Source: Toxotes chatareus (taxonomy: Eukaryota > Chordata > Actinopteri > Toxotidae). Taken from it: a stretch of DNA of 64,000 nucleotides. Below are positions 22,852 through 34,600 of the stretch, in pieces. Below the pieces are notes generated by a model. The model had not been told where the DNA came from, searched no databases, and saw only the letters and a list, made by a program, of their open reading frames with translations. The stretch's first letter is position 1, and each line of letters begins with the position of its first letter. Where the stretch lies: the NCBI GenBank assembly GCA_016801885.1, contig CM028888.1, forward strand, positions 9,320,170 to 9,384,169. The letters run 5' to 3'. The translations under genes were made by a program, and so were the position numbers.

Positions 22852-25366
22852 GGGCAAGGGAGAGAGATTGCAAGCCTCTTTCCTACACATGGACAGTTTG
22901 CATCATCTTGCCAAGATGCCAGCAAACAAACCCCTGTTTACTGACATGACACAACACAAAAGCCTTTTTGTCCCCGGAATTTGTGGACATCCTTTTTTAT
23001 TAATGAGCACAAGACAACCTGAATAGTGGACTAGTTGAAATACACTGTGTTTTACTGAGAGGCTCAGAGAGGCAGTTATTAAATTCCCCTTAGTGCAAAG
23101 ATGCAGGAAGACATAGATGGAGAGAGAAAAGAGGAGAGCTAGAGCCCTTATAGGAATGTTAAACAATACAGTAAATCAGACATTAAGAGGAGAATAGCGG
23201 GTCAAAATATTTGCTTGTTTTCCTCAGTTTAAAAGAAATGTGAACATCCATCCTCTGGCATAGAAGGGTTACAATACAACTTAAGTCCTTTTTTATAATC
23301 ATGATTGGCAGAGTGCTCTGTGGTTCCACCATCTGTTTGCCCTCTGATGAAGTGAGATAGATATGAAAATGCAAGCCTTAAATAGGCCATGATATGTAAA
23401 CCCTTGATTGATAGTGGTCATGTCCTTCATGTGCCACACAACTAAACCTGCGCATTACTTTGATAGATTGACTTGCTTTTCATGTCAGTCACTAAAATCT
23501 TTGCTGCATGAAAAAACAATTATTTTGAGTTTGATTCTGATGGCAGTTGCTTTTTTGGCTGATTACATAATTGATATAAAACATGGTGGCAGGCCGATTA
23601 GGAAAAGATGTACCAAATGTCATGAAGGCTATCCATGGTGCTGATCCTACTGCATGCCCGGGAGCAGACGCAGGCACTTGCTTGGGAATACACCAGAGTT
23701 CTTGGTGTTCCCGATGGTTGGTGACCAGGTATCACAACAACCAGTCACCAGACATCCTATTCACCTCCTTTTCTCTCTTATCTATCCTGCCTGATGATTC
23801 AGGCTTCAAGACATCCTGAGTTTGTGCACTCAGGTCATACTTGTCTGACATCTGTGGTTATATTTGGGTTTTCACTGAGCCAGAGGCAAACTTGAAATTC
23901 AGTAGGTTTCAAAATAATGTTTCAAATTACTTAACTAATTTCAACAAATGCTTAATAAAGAAATCTCTACTAGTTGCCAGGGGAAGCCACAATCCAGTGG
24001 ACAAAAATTATCTACAGTGGTTTGTAATTGGCAAAATATGCCTTATTTACATGGAGGAAACAAAGTAATGCAAACATTATCAAAAACGTACTATAGCTCC
24101 CAAGCTCTTGTAGTCACGGTCACAATTACAAACACTGCTATAGAGGTGGACCATATCAGATTTAATGCCAACTTTCACCTACATTAATCAGGTCTGACAT
24201 TAACCATTTTGATAGGTGAGAGTTAAGTGTTTTGCACGTGCCAAATGATCTGTGCAGGTGTCATAATTTAAATCTAAATTCTTTTTTTTGATATGTCAGG
24301 AAAAACAAACTGGAAAACCATGCCAGCATAAAAAACTGCATAGCTGAAGAGAACAAGCTTGGTTCTTTAAGTTAAAGCAGTGCATTTCTGTGCATTAAGC
24401 TGTTTGAAAAAACTATGACCAATTTTTAATCCATAAACAGCCCACTGTTCCAGATTATATTGTTACCTCTCCGACAATGCAACAAAGACTCTAGGTATTA
24501 AGAGACAAAATACTGTAAATCTATTTTACTGAACTTTTAATTGTTTTTTTTACATGTGTGGGTTGATTATATAGTAAATGAAAAAGCCAAAAAAAATGCA
24601 TCTGCCAAACTAATCTTTGACTCTAAACAATTTCATATCAACCCCCTGCAGATTAATTACCATTTTGTGCAATGGTTCTGGAAAACAAAACATTGATTAT
24701 AACCCAATTCAAACAGTGTTTAATTTGACATTAAAACTCTTCAAATTTTACACTGAATTTTAATGGTAGCGCCCCCATCAGGTCAAATGGGGTTCAGAAT
24801 ATTGAATTGAATATGATATTATTTTTTGATAACATCACATTCTTAGTGTGAACAAATCAATAAAACCTCAACACGAGTAAATTCACGTTATGTGTACCCA
24901 TCATTTTTTATCAGTGCTTTTACAGTACATTTAATATCTTACTGATAGTATCACTTCTGGTCCCCTCCTCTCAGGCAGCAGAGCTGTTATGGGACTCCCA
25001 CACAGGGCTCACTGCTCTAGCATCCGCCTCTGATCCCACCACATCCATGATGATTCGCGTCCGAGTTTACACGGTAGCGCACATCCTGCTTACCAGTGCG
25101 TGGAGCCACAAGCGTGCATGGCTGTGAGAGATGTGCTGAGTGTAGGCTTCAGTGCATACTGCTCTGCTCCATGCATCCCGCTTCCAACCCCGAGGCACTG
25201 CACTGGCACCGCGCCTCTCACAGAGCATTAAGCCACGCTTCTCGTTTTCGTCAGAGGCCCGAATGCGTGGAGATCGATGAGTGAACAACTGCTGGTGCAA
25301 TGATGCATTTATGCCACGGAACCCCCCATTTTGTGTGTGAGAGAGGAGGTCACTGAATTCACTGAA

Positions 25367-25387
25367 TTCAGCACCATGGGCAGAGTC
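25367..25387 (+). promoter_or_regulatory. RE1/NRSF (REST)-like site upstream of gabrb2
   Basis: TTCAGCACCATGGGCAGAGTC matches the RE1 consensus at 17 of 21 positions, including both half-sites (TTCAGCACC and GG-CAG) at canonical spacing. It lies about 0.9 kb upstream of the gabrb2 start codon, next to a duplicated 9-mer (CACTGAATT). Its role in neuron-restricted expression is inferred. Confidence 0.6.
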
Positions 25388-25872
25388 ACCAAGTGATCAG
25401 CTGATAGGCTAGTGAGTTCTTTCTCTCTTTCTTTATTTTTGAAGAAGGAGTGTGCATCTGTCTGTTCACTCAGCAGTTCTGTGGATCCCGCCTAATAGTT
25501 CTGAACTTCAACAACAGTTCAGTCTCCCTTTTTCGGTTTTTAACTCGCGTGCAAGTTCACGCCCATGCACGCAGGGTCAGATATCAATGATCAGTGTCAA
25601 CGTTTCGCAAGAAACACGATATACAGCCTCATGCTAGACAACACGCCCCATTATTATTGGTTTCATTTTTGTCTCACATATGGATTAATATCACAAAGTG
25701 GAAGTTTGCGTTGGTGGTCAACTTGGAAACCTATTGGCTCATGAAAGTAAAGGCAAAGTTGAGCGCTTTTTCCTCTCCTGCTCCGCTTCACGCTCGAGAG
25801 GTTACATACATTAATAGTAGGCGTCCAGTCCAGACTTCAGTTGGGAGCCCCCGAGCAGCTCTGCTGGAGCAG

Positions 25873-26035
25873 CGGGGTTAAGTGCCTTGCTCAGGGACAG
25901 TGAGATAAGTTGGCTGACGGCTGAGTAAAGAGCGAACGGAGAGAGACAACCCCACCCACATTTTCCCCCTTCGCCTCCGTGGTTTCGAACCACCGACTTT
26001 CCCGTCATAGTTACCGCTTCTCAAACAGTCACACT
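25873..26035 (-). mobile_element. tRNA-derived SINE-like remnant near gabrb2 start
   Basis: Read on the minus strand, a tRNA-like head carries a pol III B-box match, GGTTCGAAACC (revcomp of 25980-25990). It is followed by a body ending in GAGCAAGGCACTTAACCCC (25875-25893), a motif I recall from widespread fish SINE-type repeats. The A box is poorly preserved and no target-site duplication was identified. It ends about 245 bp before the gabrb2 ATG, so it may form part of the promoter or 5' UTR. Confidence 0.6.
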
Positions 26036-26278
26036 AGGAATAAAGAAACCAGGGAGACACCCGTGTGCCCCTGAGTAACTTGTAGTCTTGATTCTCCTTT
26101 AAATTTCCCTGGCTGGGTACTACCTCTGCCACTACCACCATCAGCAGCAGCGGTGCTTCTTGATGTTGTGGTCGGGAATACGCATGCGCCCGGCATTGGA
26201 ATTACTGCACTGGCAAGAATAAGTTGGACATCGTCTGTCTTCATTAAAAGAAAAAAAAAACAAACACCTATCATAAGC

Positions 26279-26361
26279 ATGGCAGTGTTCAGAATAAGAA
26301 GAATGAGGTGTTTTTGCGTCTGGTTGTTCCCCCTCTTAGTGGCGGTGGTGTGCGCCCAAAG
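26279..26361 (+). CDS. gabrb2: gabrb2 exon 1 coding part (signal peptide)
   Basis: MAVFRIRRMRCFCVW followed by LFPLLVAVVCAQ is a basic n-region plus a hydrophobic core, as in mammalian beta2, which ends VCAQS. The ATG has A at -3 and G at +4 and is the first in-frame ATG in the open frame that begins at or before 26153. The donor is AG/GTAAGT at 26362. An internal Met at residue 9 is a weaker alternative start. Confidence 0.9.
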
Positions 26362-28559
26362 GTAAGTGAAAGAGTCGGACGATGCTCCACTCATTTTTAC
26401 TAAGTGTGACAGTGTTACAGACGGCATGGAAAACACTTGGACACTTTATGGTCCAAGAATTTATCGTATTTAAACCTGCTTTTCTCCCTGTTCTCTCTTT
26501 TTTTCTCTATAGTCCCGGTGTCAATGACCCCAGCAATATGTCTTTGGTTAAAGAAACGGTGGATAGGCTGTTGAAAGGTTATGACATACGATTGAGGCCA
26601 GATTTCGGAGGTAAATGAACTCGTATTATCACCAACTCTGCCCGAGTTTGCGCCTTGTCAGCCTGTATAATAGTACGGCGTTGAAATTACTACGACAATC
26701 ACGGATAACTCAATAAGGTCTGCAGTTTCGGAAAGTAAAAGAGACAAGGCAGGTGCCACAGTCTGTGACATTGTGTGTGATACAGCCGAGGTAAAAAAAA
26801 TGTGTCAAATCAACCCAGAATAGCGACGTTATGAGGGAACACATGAGTGATGTGGTTCCAGAATGAACGTGGACGATTGAAATACACCCGCTCATTTATT
26901 AGAGTGAAAAATCACTACATTAAAAGGGTGGCTGTCAGCTCTCAGTGCACGTCTATTGGCATTTTAGACAAATAGATGGCTATTCATTTTCGTATCCATG
27001 CTCCGTTTCAGGTGTTCACTCCGACGGACGTACGTTTAGTGCTTGATGATTAAATGTCAGCAACTTTTAGGGGAATTACCAGCACTTTCACCGCAACTCG
27101 GCGCGTCTAATCCCACCCGAAATGAACATTATAAACTATTATCCGGCTGACAACAGCTAAATTCACAAGTGTTAATATGTGTTCCCATCACGCACACATT
27201 ATTAACCGTTTCACGTAAATATTTCAGTGAATCTCGCAGTCTGCACCTGATGCCCTGTATTTCTGTTGCTTATTGATGTTTTTATCTGTCCCAGGTCCTC
27301 CGGTTGGAGTGGGAATGAATATAGACATAGCCAGTATAGACATGGTATCAGAGGTCAATATGGTAAGTAGGACATTATCACCTCTACTTTTAACAGTGGG
27401 ACCCCATTATGTATTAATGACCCCTACTATGTTTAACCTACCTGAGGAAATACCCTCTCAGAACATCGGGGAAACCCCTCTTTAATGATGATCTGTGTAA
27501 CTGTCTTTTCCCCCGGCCCCTCGCATCGACTTGTGTGGATTTGAGAGCTCAAAAGCAATGGTCGTATTGTTTGAGGGTTGATGGCATCAGCTGAAAACTC
27601 TCTGGGGATTTTGGAATTGATTGACACAGATGGACGATTTGTTTTTGGTCTCCTAAGCTGATTGCTGCTTAATTTGCTGAGCAGATACACAGCCAAGCAT
27701 CTCTAACTTCACAAAATCTGTGATTTAAGAGAATAAAAGTTTAATCTACTCATCTCTTAAATGCCTTATAGGGAAAGTTAAAGTTTTGCCCTAAGTCTCA
27801 AACTAGACAATATTTCATTGACATATGTGTTGCTTCAGGAGGAGTGTTTTACATTTGTTTATCAAAGCTGGTTTGTAAGTGCTTTACTAAAAATAGTGAC
27901 AGTGGATGAACTTGAGAGCTGTGGATAAGAGAAGTGGAGATTAAGTTTTGCTTCATACAAGTGCACCTCCTAGTGATGAGATGTTTGAACTGCAACCTCA
28001 GTTTACAAAGCAACACAAGGCTGTATTTTATTACTGTGGAAGGTCAATCTTTCATGGTTGACATGGTTGACAAAAATTTGTATTTAGGATAATATACACA
28101 AGATCCATTGTAATTAGTTTTTTATTCTTTTGTAACACTGTCTCAGTCTGTGGCTTTACCATGTACCATGTTGGAGTCTTCATTTGCATCCTCTTTATGC
28201 TATGTACAGATGTGTCCTGCTGTTGCAGTTGTTTTGGTGTTACTATGACATGAGTCATGTTGTGATGTCAGGGAATGATTACATGCTGGAATATTTTTGG
28301 CAGCAGCACCCAAAGGCTGTTGCTCATGTTATTATCGTTGTGCTCCTGTAGAATATGTTGATGAGTAGAGATGAGAAAACAGATGATGCCATGTCTATTT
28401 GCATGTATTTACACTGAAGCTCTGCACAATCATAGACACACACAAGCACTCACATACACAATGCAGGTCCACAGAGCCCTCCACAGTGGCCTTGAATTCT
28501 TAATTAAAGGCAAATTTTCCCTGTGCAACCAACGCAGGAGCTTGAAAGCTGCCTTGCAT

Positions 28560-28632
<73 letters not shown>

Positions 28633-31600
28633 ATGTGTGTGTGTGTGTGTGAGAGAGAGAGTGTCTGCAGGTTCGTATAAGCGTGTACATGGTATAAATG
28701 TGTACATGGGCTCCATTTCCAGGAATCAAATTCAAGTATTATGTAAGATGTTATTTGTATATACATCTAATTCACCTAATGCATACAAGTTATTTCATCC
28801 AGCCCATTATATCTAGAGTTTCCCAGCAAAAAGGAAGTTGTTATATATATTTTTTGTGTATTCAGTGACCACATGGTTGAGCTAAGCAACAAATAAATGT
28901 AGATATTTGGGGTATTTGTATTTTTTAGATAGCATAGAGCAGAGAGTAAAAACAGAATGAGAAAAGAAGGCAAAACTGGGTTACAAGTATAAGATATACA
29001 GTAGTAGTAGTAGTAGTATGTGTCCTATATCCAACAGGACACTCCAAATTTTTTTTGTGCTTTGATCAGTATTTCTATAGTACTTCTATCATCTCCTCTG
29101 GGCCACAACTTTCAGAAAAAAAATTTTAGAGTATATTCCTCAGAAATACATCAGGACCTGGGTTTATATACACACACACGCCCACACACATGGCCAAACA
29201 AAAAAAGAATCCCGTCCTTCATCCAAACACACAAAGCTAGTGCCGCCCAGCTTCTTTGATCATTCCATTCCTTTGTCAGGTTTGGCCCACTAAATACCCT
29301 CTAATGTGAAAGGAGAGTCATTACCACCTGACCCATTGGAGCTTCATGAAAAAGAAGAGGCCACATGTGTGCGTAATGGTTTCAGCATCTTTGATCTGCT
29401 CCTCTTCCTATAAATGTAACCACTTTTCAGGATAGCAGCTGGTGTAGAAGCACTTTCCTTTCTTCCATTTCCTCTCCCCCATCTGGCTCTCTGTCTGCCA
29501 CTTATTTTGGTGCGAGGATAGAGCCACCCAGTGTAGTTTCTTTAGAGAACAGATAAGGCACAGGGTTGAAGATAATGGAGAGATGTCACTGAGGAATGTA
29601 TCCAACGGTGCCCTATTAGCCATTAGGCCAGAGCGGGACGTCCATGCTTTGGCTTGTATTAACAATATGTTCATCTATCACCCACTCCTGCTCTTTGTTT
29701 AAGGCCCCACATTAAAAGCAGACACATGAATGGGTAATAACAGAGTATATATTTTCCAGAGCGGCCATTAAAATAAGGAACTGCAGACAGGTTTGTCTTA
29801 AACCATCTGTTTTAGCACTTCGTTACCAATGTCACAGAGCAGAAACCCATTTAGAAAAAACACAGGCCTCTAGCTCACTTTAGATGACTCACCAAACTAA
29901 GTATGCAAGCCTTCAAGCGTGAGTGGCCAAGAGGACATGAAGTCTTCTGTGGTATTGGTCACGTAAGTAGTTCTAAGGTGCAAATGCACAGTGGGGATCC
30001 AAGCATGTTGAAGGGCCTTACCCCAAAGCCCTCTTTTGACTTAAAGACTATAGGAAAAAGTAAGTAATCACCAATGATTTAAACAATGCACCAATAGGTG
30101 GCTTTCCCGAGTCACATAGCATGTAGAAAACTACATTACATGCCACTTAGGCCTGGAGCCAGACATGGAATGAGGAGGCTGTGGATGGTGTTCATTACAT
30201 TCCCATGAAAGGTCACTTGTTCTAGGGTGTCTGAGCCAAAGTCCCAAGCCTTCGAGGGTGAAAAAGGGATAGGATATGATTGTGTAAGACCTAGGGGTCA
30301 AATTCTTCACCTCTGCTTATATGCCATAAAGAGAGACAGAGAGAAACAGAGACATAGATAGATGGGAGAGAGAGCTCTGACATTAACAAGTTACCATGTG
30401 GAGAGCCGACAGTGGTGCTGGTGTTGGAGGGAAGGTCATGTACCTAGTGCTGCTGAGGGTTCATTCTGCATGACTCAGAGGTGGACATACAGAGAGGGAC
30501 ACACACACACACTGAATACCAATGTCATGTTAGACATTTAGCCCAAGGCATGTGGCTTGGAAAGCCTTAATTCATGCACTTGTCAAAGAAAGAATGGAAA
30601 ATATCTAGGCATGCAGAGGTATTGGTTGATTTCTTTCTTTTTCTTTCTCCCAGCAATTATCTTTTTTGTGCACTTTCTCCACTGCCGTTAAAGTCTCAAT
30701 ATTTGCTTTTGGTTGAGCTTCTGAGCACTTGAATCCTAAGCCAACAGTTTTCACAGGGGAAGAAATACTCCTGTCTGAGGATGAACTAAAGTTCTTATCC
30801 TCATCCAAAAGGCAGAAATACCATTATTGATGCACATAAAGGTCAAGAGGATCTTATTGATTGTTGGAGAGGGACTGTGAAATTCCCATCCCCCCATTTT
30901 AGCACCAAATTATTTCCACCTCTCAGCAAAAGATATACCTGATGGGATGTCTGCTGTAAATGCATCAAGATTGCACTGAAAACTAGGCCTATACTATACA
31001 TTATAAAGATATGATACATCATAATGGATGTTGGCTGAAAGGCAAGACATTATTGCTTGCCATATGATAATAAAAGGGGAAAAAAAAGGTTGTGGAAGCA
31101 CTTATGTGGTATTGCATAATATCTCATCCGGACCTGAGAGCTTTAAAATGATATTAAGTCTGCATCTGTAGTTGTGTGTAAATCTATTTAACAGCTGCCT
31201 TCAGTATTCTGTTGCTGATGTGGGCATGACTGTAAATTGATGAGCACTTGTCATCAGCCAGTAAGCTGACTTGAAATAAGTCAGATGATTTTTCATGGCA
31301 TTTAAACATTTAATGCCCAGTATATAAATGGCAATGATGAGGAAAACATCACCTTAATCATCCCATTGTAATGTTAATGATACTTATCAGCAGATGGATG
31401 ACATAAATAATCTTTGAAGATAATGAATGTGATTTCATTTCATTTTCTTGAAAGAATATAGTGACACTACTGCCTCTTTTGTCACTGCACGCACAGTTTT
31501 CTCTGGCCAAAATTATGCATGAGTTGATCACTGCAGTCTTTGTCAGTATTCAAATTATCTCCAAACTCCTGCTCCATGATGGTTGCGTGGTAACTAATGA

Positions 31601-34600
31601 GAGAGTAGAGAGGCAATGTGTGAAGATTCACAGATGGAATGATGTTCCAATTGTGGCGAGAAATAAATAAAAAGAAGTGTGCTAAACTCAATTAAAATGT
31701 GTGAATTTATGAAGACACTTTTGTCCTATTATAAAATGAACTGTCATATTAAATTGATCTCCACACTATATTTAAAACTCATAACAAGCTAATGAGCCAA
31801 TGGGGATTGACCTCAGTCCCCAGATGAAAATCCTGGGTGATAAAGTATTTAGTAGACAAGAACAGTTTAAGATATTAATGTAACATGGACCCAAGAGCCA
31901 TAGTTGGTTGGTTTGGATATTGTGCAGCACAAAGCGAAGACACAAACAAAAATGAACACAAGAACGCTGCTTACGTAGGAAATGTACAATGGTTTATCAT
32001 AAGAATCAAATTCTTGAGTTAGCTGTAAAGAGTAATTACAGAGCTCAAAACTACTGCATTTAAAGTTTTAGATGCTGAAAGTCATTTAGAGTGACACAGT
32101 GAAAGTGTCTTCTTCTTGTCCACAGCCTATATTAAGCCTGCTAGAATATAGGGCAGCAATGGACATACTTGTACACTTGGATGTCTCTAGTGATGATGTC
32201 CACTGTCTCTGTCTCTCATGTGCATACACATATTCACAAATCCTAATCCTGTACTAGTCTTCTGTCATAGTTCCTCATAAACTGATATGTTAACATGGCC
32301 TACAGAAAAGTAGCTGTTCAAATTACGTAATGGACAGAGCCGAGACAAAGCCAACCAGGGTTCAGCGAGGATTTGACTTGGTGCTGTAATAGAGAGAGCT
32401 CGAGCGCAATAAGAAAGTCGGTCTCTAACGATAACAATATTGATTTATTTCCACTGCTCAGGACTAGATGATACATCAGTCTGACTTAAGAGACATCGTA
32501 GAGTCATCTCAGGGCTCCTGTTCCAAGACAATTTCATTAAAAATTGGCGTGAATAGGATTTAAAATAAGGTTACCAGTTGACTTATGGTGCAATGCATTA
32601 AAAGAAGGGATCTCACTGCATTGTTAGTGACTGCATGTGGAAAGTTAAAGTTCAGGTTGAAGAAAACAGTAGGCAATTTAGACATTAAGGATACAACTGC
32701 CATTCAAAAATGCCTATTATCTTTTGAGGTGAAGTGACAACCATGTCCTTCCTTGGACAGTGTAATAATAACATTGTACTGGCACTGTTCCAACTCTGCT
32801 GTCACTAGAATCTAAAACAGTAGAAATTACTCAGTCAAGAATTACAGTAGAACAATCTCACAATCTCAGAGGAGGAGACTGAATGCAAGTAATTTCAGTT
32901 ATCTAAATGTGCCATGCAGAAACTGAATTAATAATCCATGCACCACAAGCATGATGACAGATTTATACTTTCACCATGTGTTAACAAAACCGTGAAACTT
33001 AAAGCAGTATGTCATTGTGATTGTTTTGACATATTATCAGTTAACAAAGTTGGGATGTAGTGTGTTGCCTAGTTACACATCCAGCAGACACTAAGCAAAG
33101 CAACATTGGCATTAATTTTGAGTTGTGTTTCTGGTCACCCATGAATGAATGTGAGTCCAATTTTCACTCTTCCTTTATGCCTTGTTTTGTATTCATCAAC
33201 TCCAGGGGGAAATATCTGGCTCTTTAGATGTTAAATGCTCCAATGTGTTCACCAGGTAGTCATTAACTTTGTCTGTTTACAGTTTGGTATCCAGTGGGTT
33301 TATCAGAGCTTTTTCTGTGAAAACAGATGGCTGCTGCTGGAAAGAGGGTATTCAGGAGTGGTGGGATTGAGCCAAACAGTATAGGTGGGCCATAAACTCA
33401 AAACGATGACCTGAAATATGATAAAATTCTCTGCATAGCTGAGGAAAAGTACAGAGTTGGGTAATGGTTCTCTGTGGGTTCATCATTACGAGCGACCCCT
33501 TTCACATTAAATGCAGTCATTTGAGCTATTGCTAATATAAAAATGTTGATGTGCTGCATTCAGCCCACATCCCATCTCAGTATAATTTGCAGATCTGTGA
33601 TGGGAGTTTAGCAGAGCACATTTCAGTCTGCCACAGTGTCTTTTTTTGATGCAAGTGTTGTGAATGAGTGAGAGAGTTGGCTCTATCCAACAAGGACCAT
33701 TTGGCCACTGTCTATAGTGACATATGAATGGAAGCACAGTTTTGGACAATAAAGAGCTCCCCTCATTATATGGCGAGTCTCCCACAAATGTCATACAGAG
33801 TATTTGGCCTGTCAGGGTAGGAACCTGAATTTCTTTCTCTGGTGTAAATTAATCTGATGTAATTCACCTTCTTCAACTCTTCACTGTTCAGTGGACACAT
33901 ATTTTCAATACATTATCTCTAACTCCAGCTGACCTGGAGGTCAGAAGAACAACTATCGGGTCTGACACCAAATATCTAGTGGATGGTGGATTTTTCCCTT
34001 CATTCATAGCATTAGTATTTTCAGGGAACATTTTTTTCATCGTTTTAGTCCTTTATTTATTATGCTTTGATGTGTTGCTCCCCTTAGGTGGAAAAATATT
34101 TTCAACGCACTCTGTTTCATTTTTTATAACCCTTTCATTAAGTCTTGTCTTTTCCACCTGGTTTCCTCTTTCTCACCTAAGGAGCTTGGCAGCGACCTTA
34201 TGAATAGATGAATAGACATACACAGAAGCTGTATATATTTCTTACAAATATATAAAATACAGCCACCTCATGCAGTGTAAAGTCACAAGGGCTAGTGAAG
34301 GGAGTGGATGAATTGTGTGAGTAGAGCACTGAAACAGCCCATGATCCAACTTGCATTATTCAGGTTGGTAGGTTTAGATACATATGCCTCCCTACAGAGT
34401 TTTAGTAATCCATTTTGATTACACTCATGTGCCACTTGAATGCAGTAAAAGAACAGACATTAAGTGGGTTGTTTGTATACTGAAAAGAGGATTTTTATGT
34501 CACCAGTGAATGTACATAACACGTGGGTAGGTGTTTGTTCATTAGCACAACCAATTAACCTAATGTAAATGATGATGACGGTGGTGGTTGTGTTGCTGGG

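Larger units (their letters stand above)
13341..25000. other. Divergent intergenic interval between gabra6 and gabrb2
   Basis: About 12 kb without a credible gene. It contains decayed trinucleotide sequence (14990-15140), a decayed TGGC-type tract (15900-16010), an RE1-like motif (17027-17047), degenerate GGTTAG-type sequence (17450-17690), poly-A (18105-18123), (GATA)n (22026-22042) and (CA)n (22830-22851). Open frames in this interval are short and resemble no family I recognise. A regulatory role for the gene pair is plausible but not demonstrated. Confidence 0.65.
25030..26278 (+). promoter_or_regulatory. CpG-rich upstream and 5' UTR region of gabrb2
   Basis: CpG dinucleotides are visibly more frequent here (around 25050-25270, 25540-25620, 25790-26010 and 26160-26240) than in the flanking AT-rich DNA. 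The block ends at the gabrb2 start codon. It contains an RE1-like motif at 25367-25387 and a SINE-like remnant at 25873-26035. Two out-of-frame ATGs (26162 and within GCATGCGC near 26183) precede the start. The exact transcription start is unknown. Confidence 0.55.

Noticed and set aside
26513..27362. Beta subunit identified as beta1 or beta3
   Set aside because: VNDPSNMSLVKETVDR, VGMNIDIASIDM and FQQAWRDKR fit beta2. Beta1 and beta3 differ at several of these positions.
28430..28816. Several open frames of 70-101 codons rich in His-Thr or Cys-Val
   Set aside because: They are translations of the (TG)n microsatellite on both strands, with no family resemblance.
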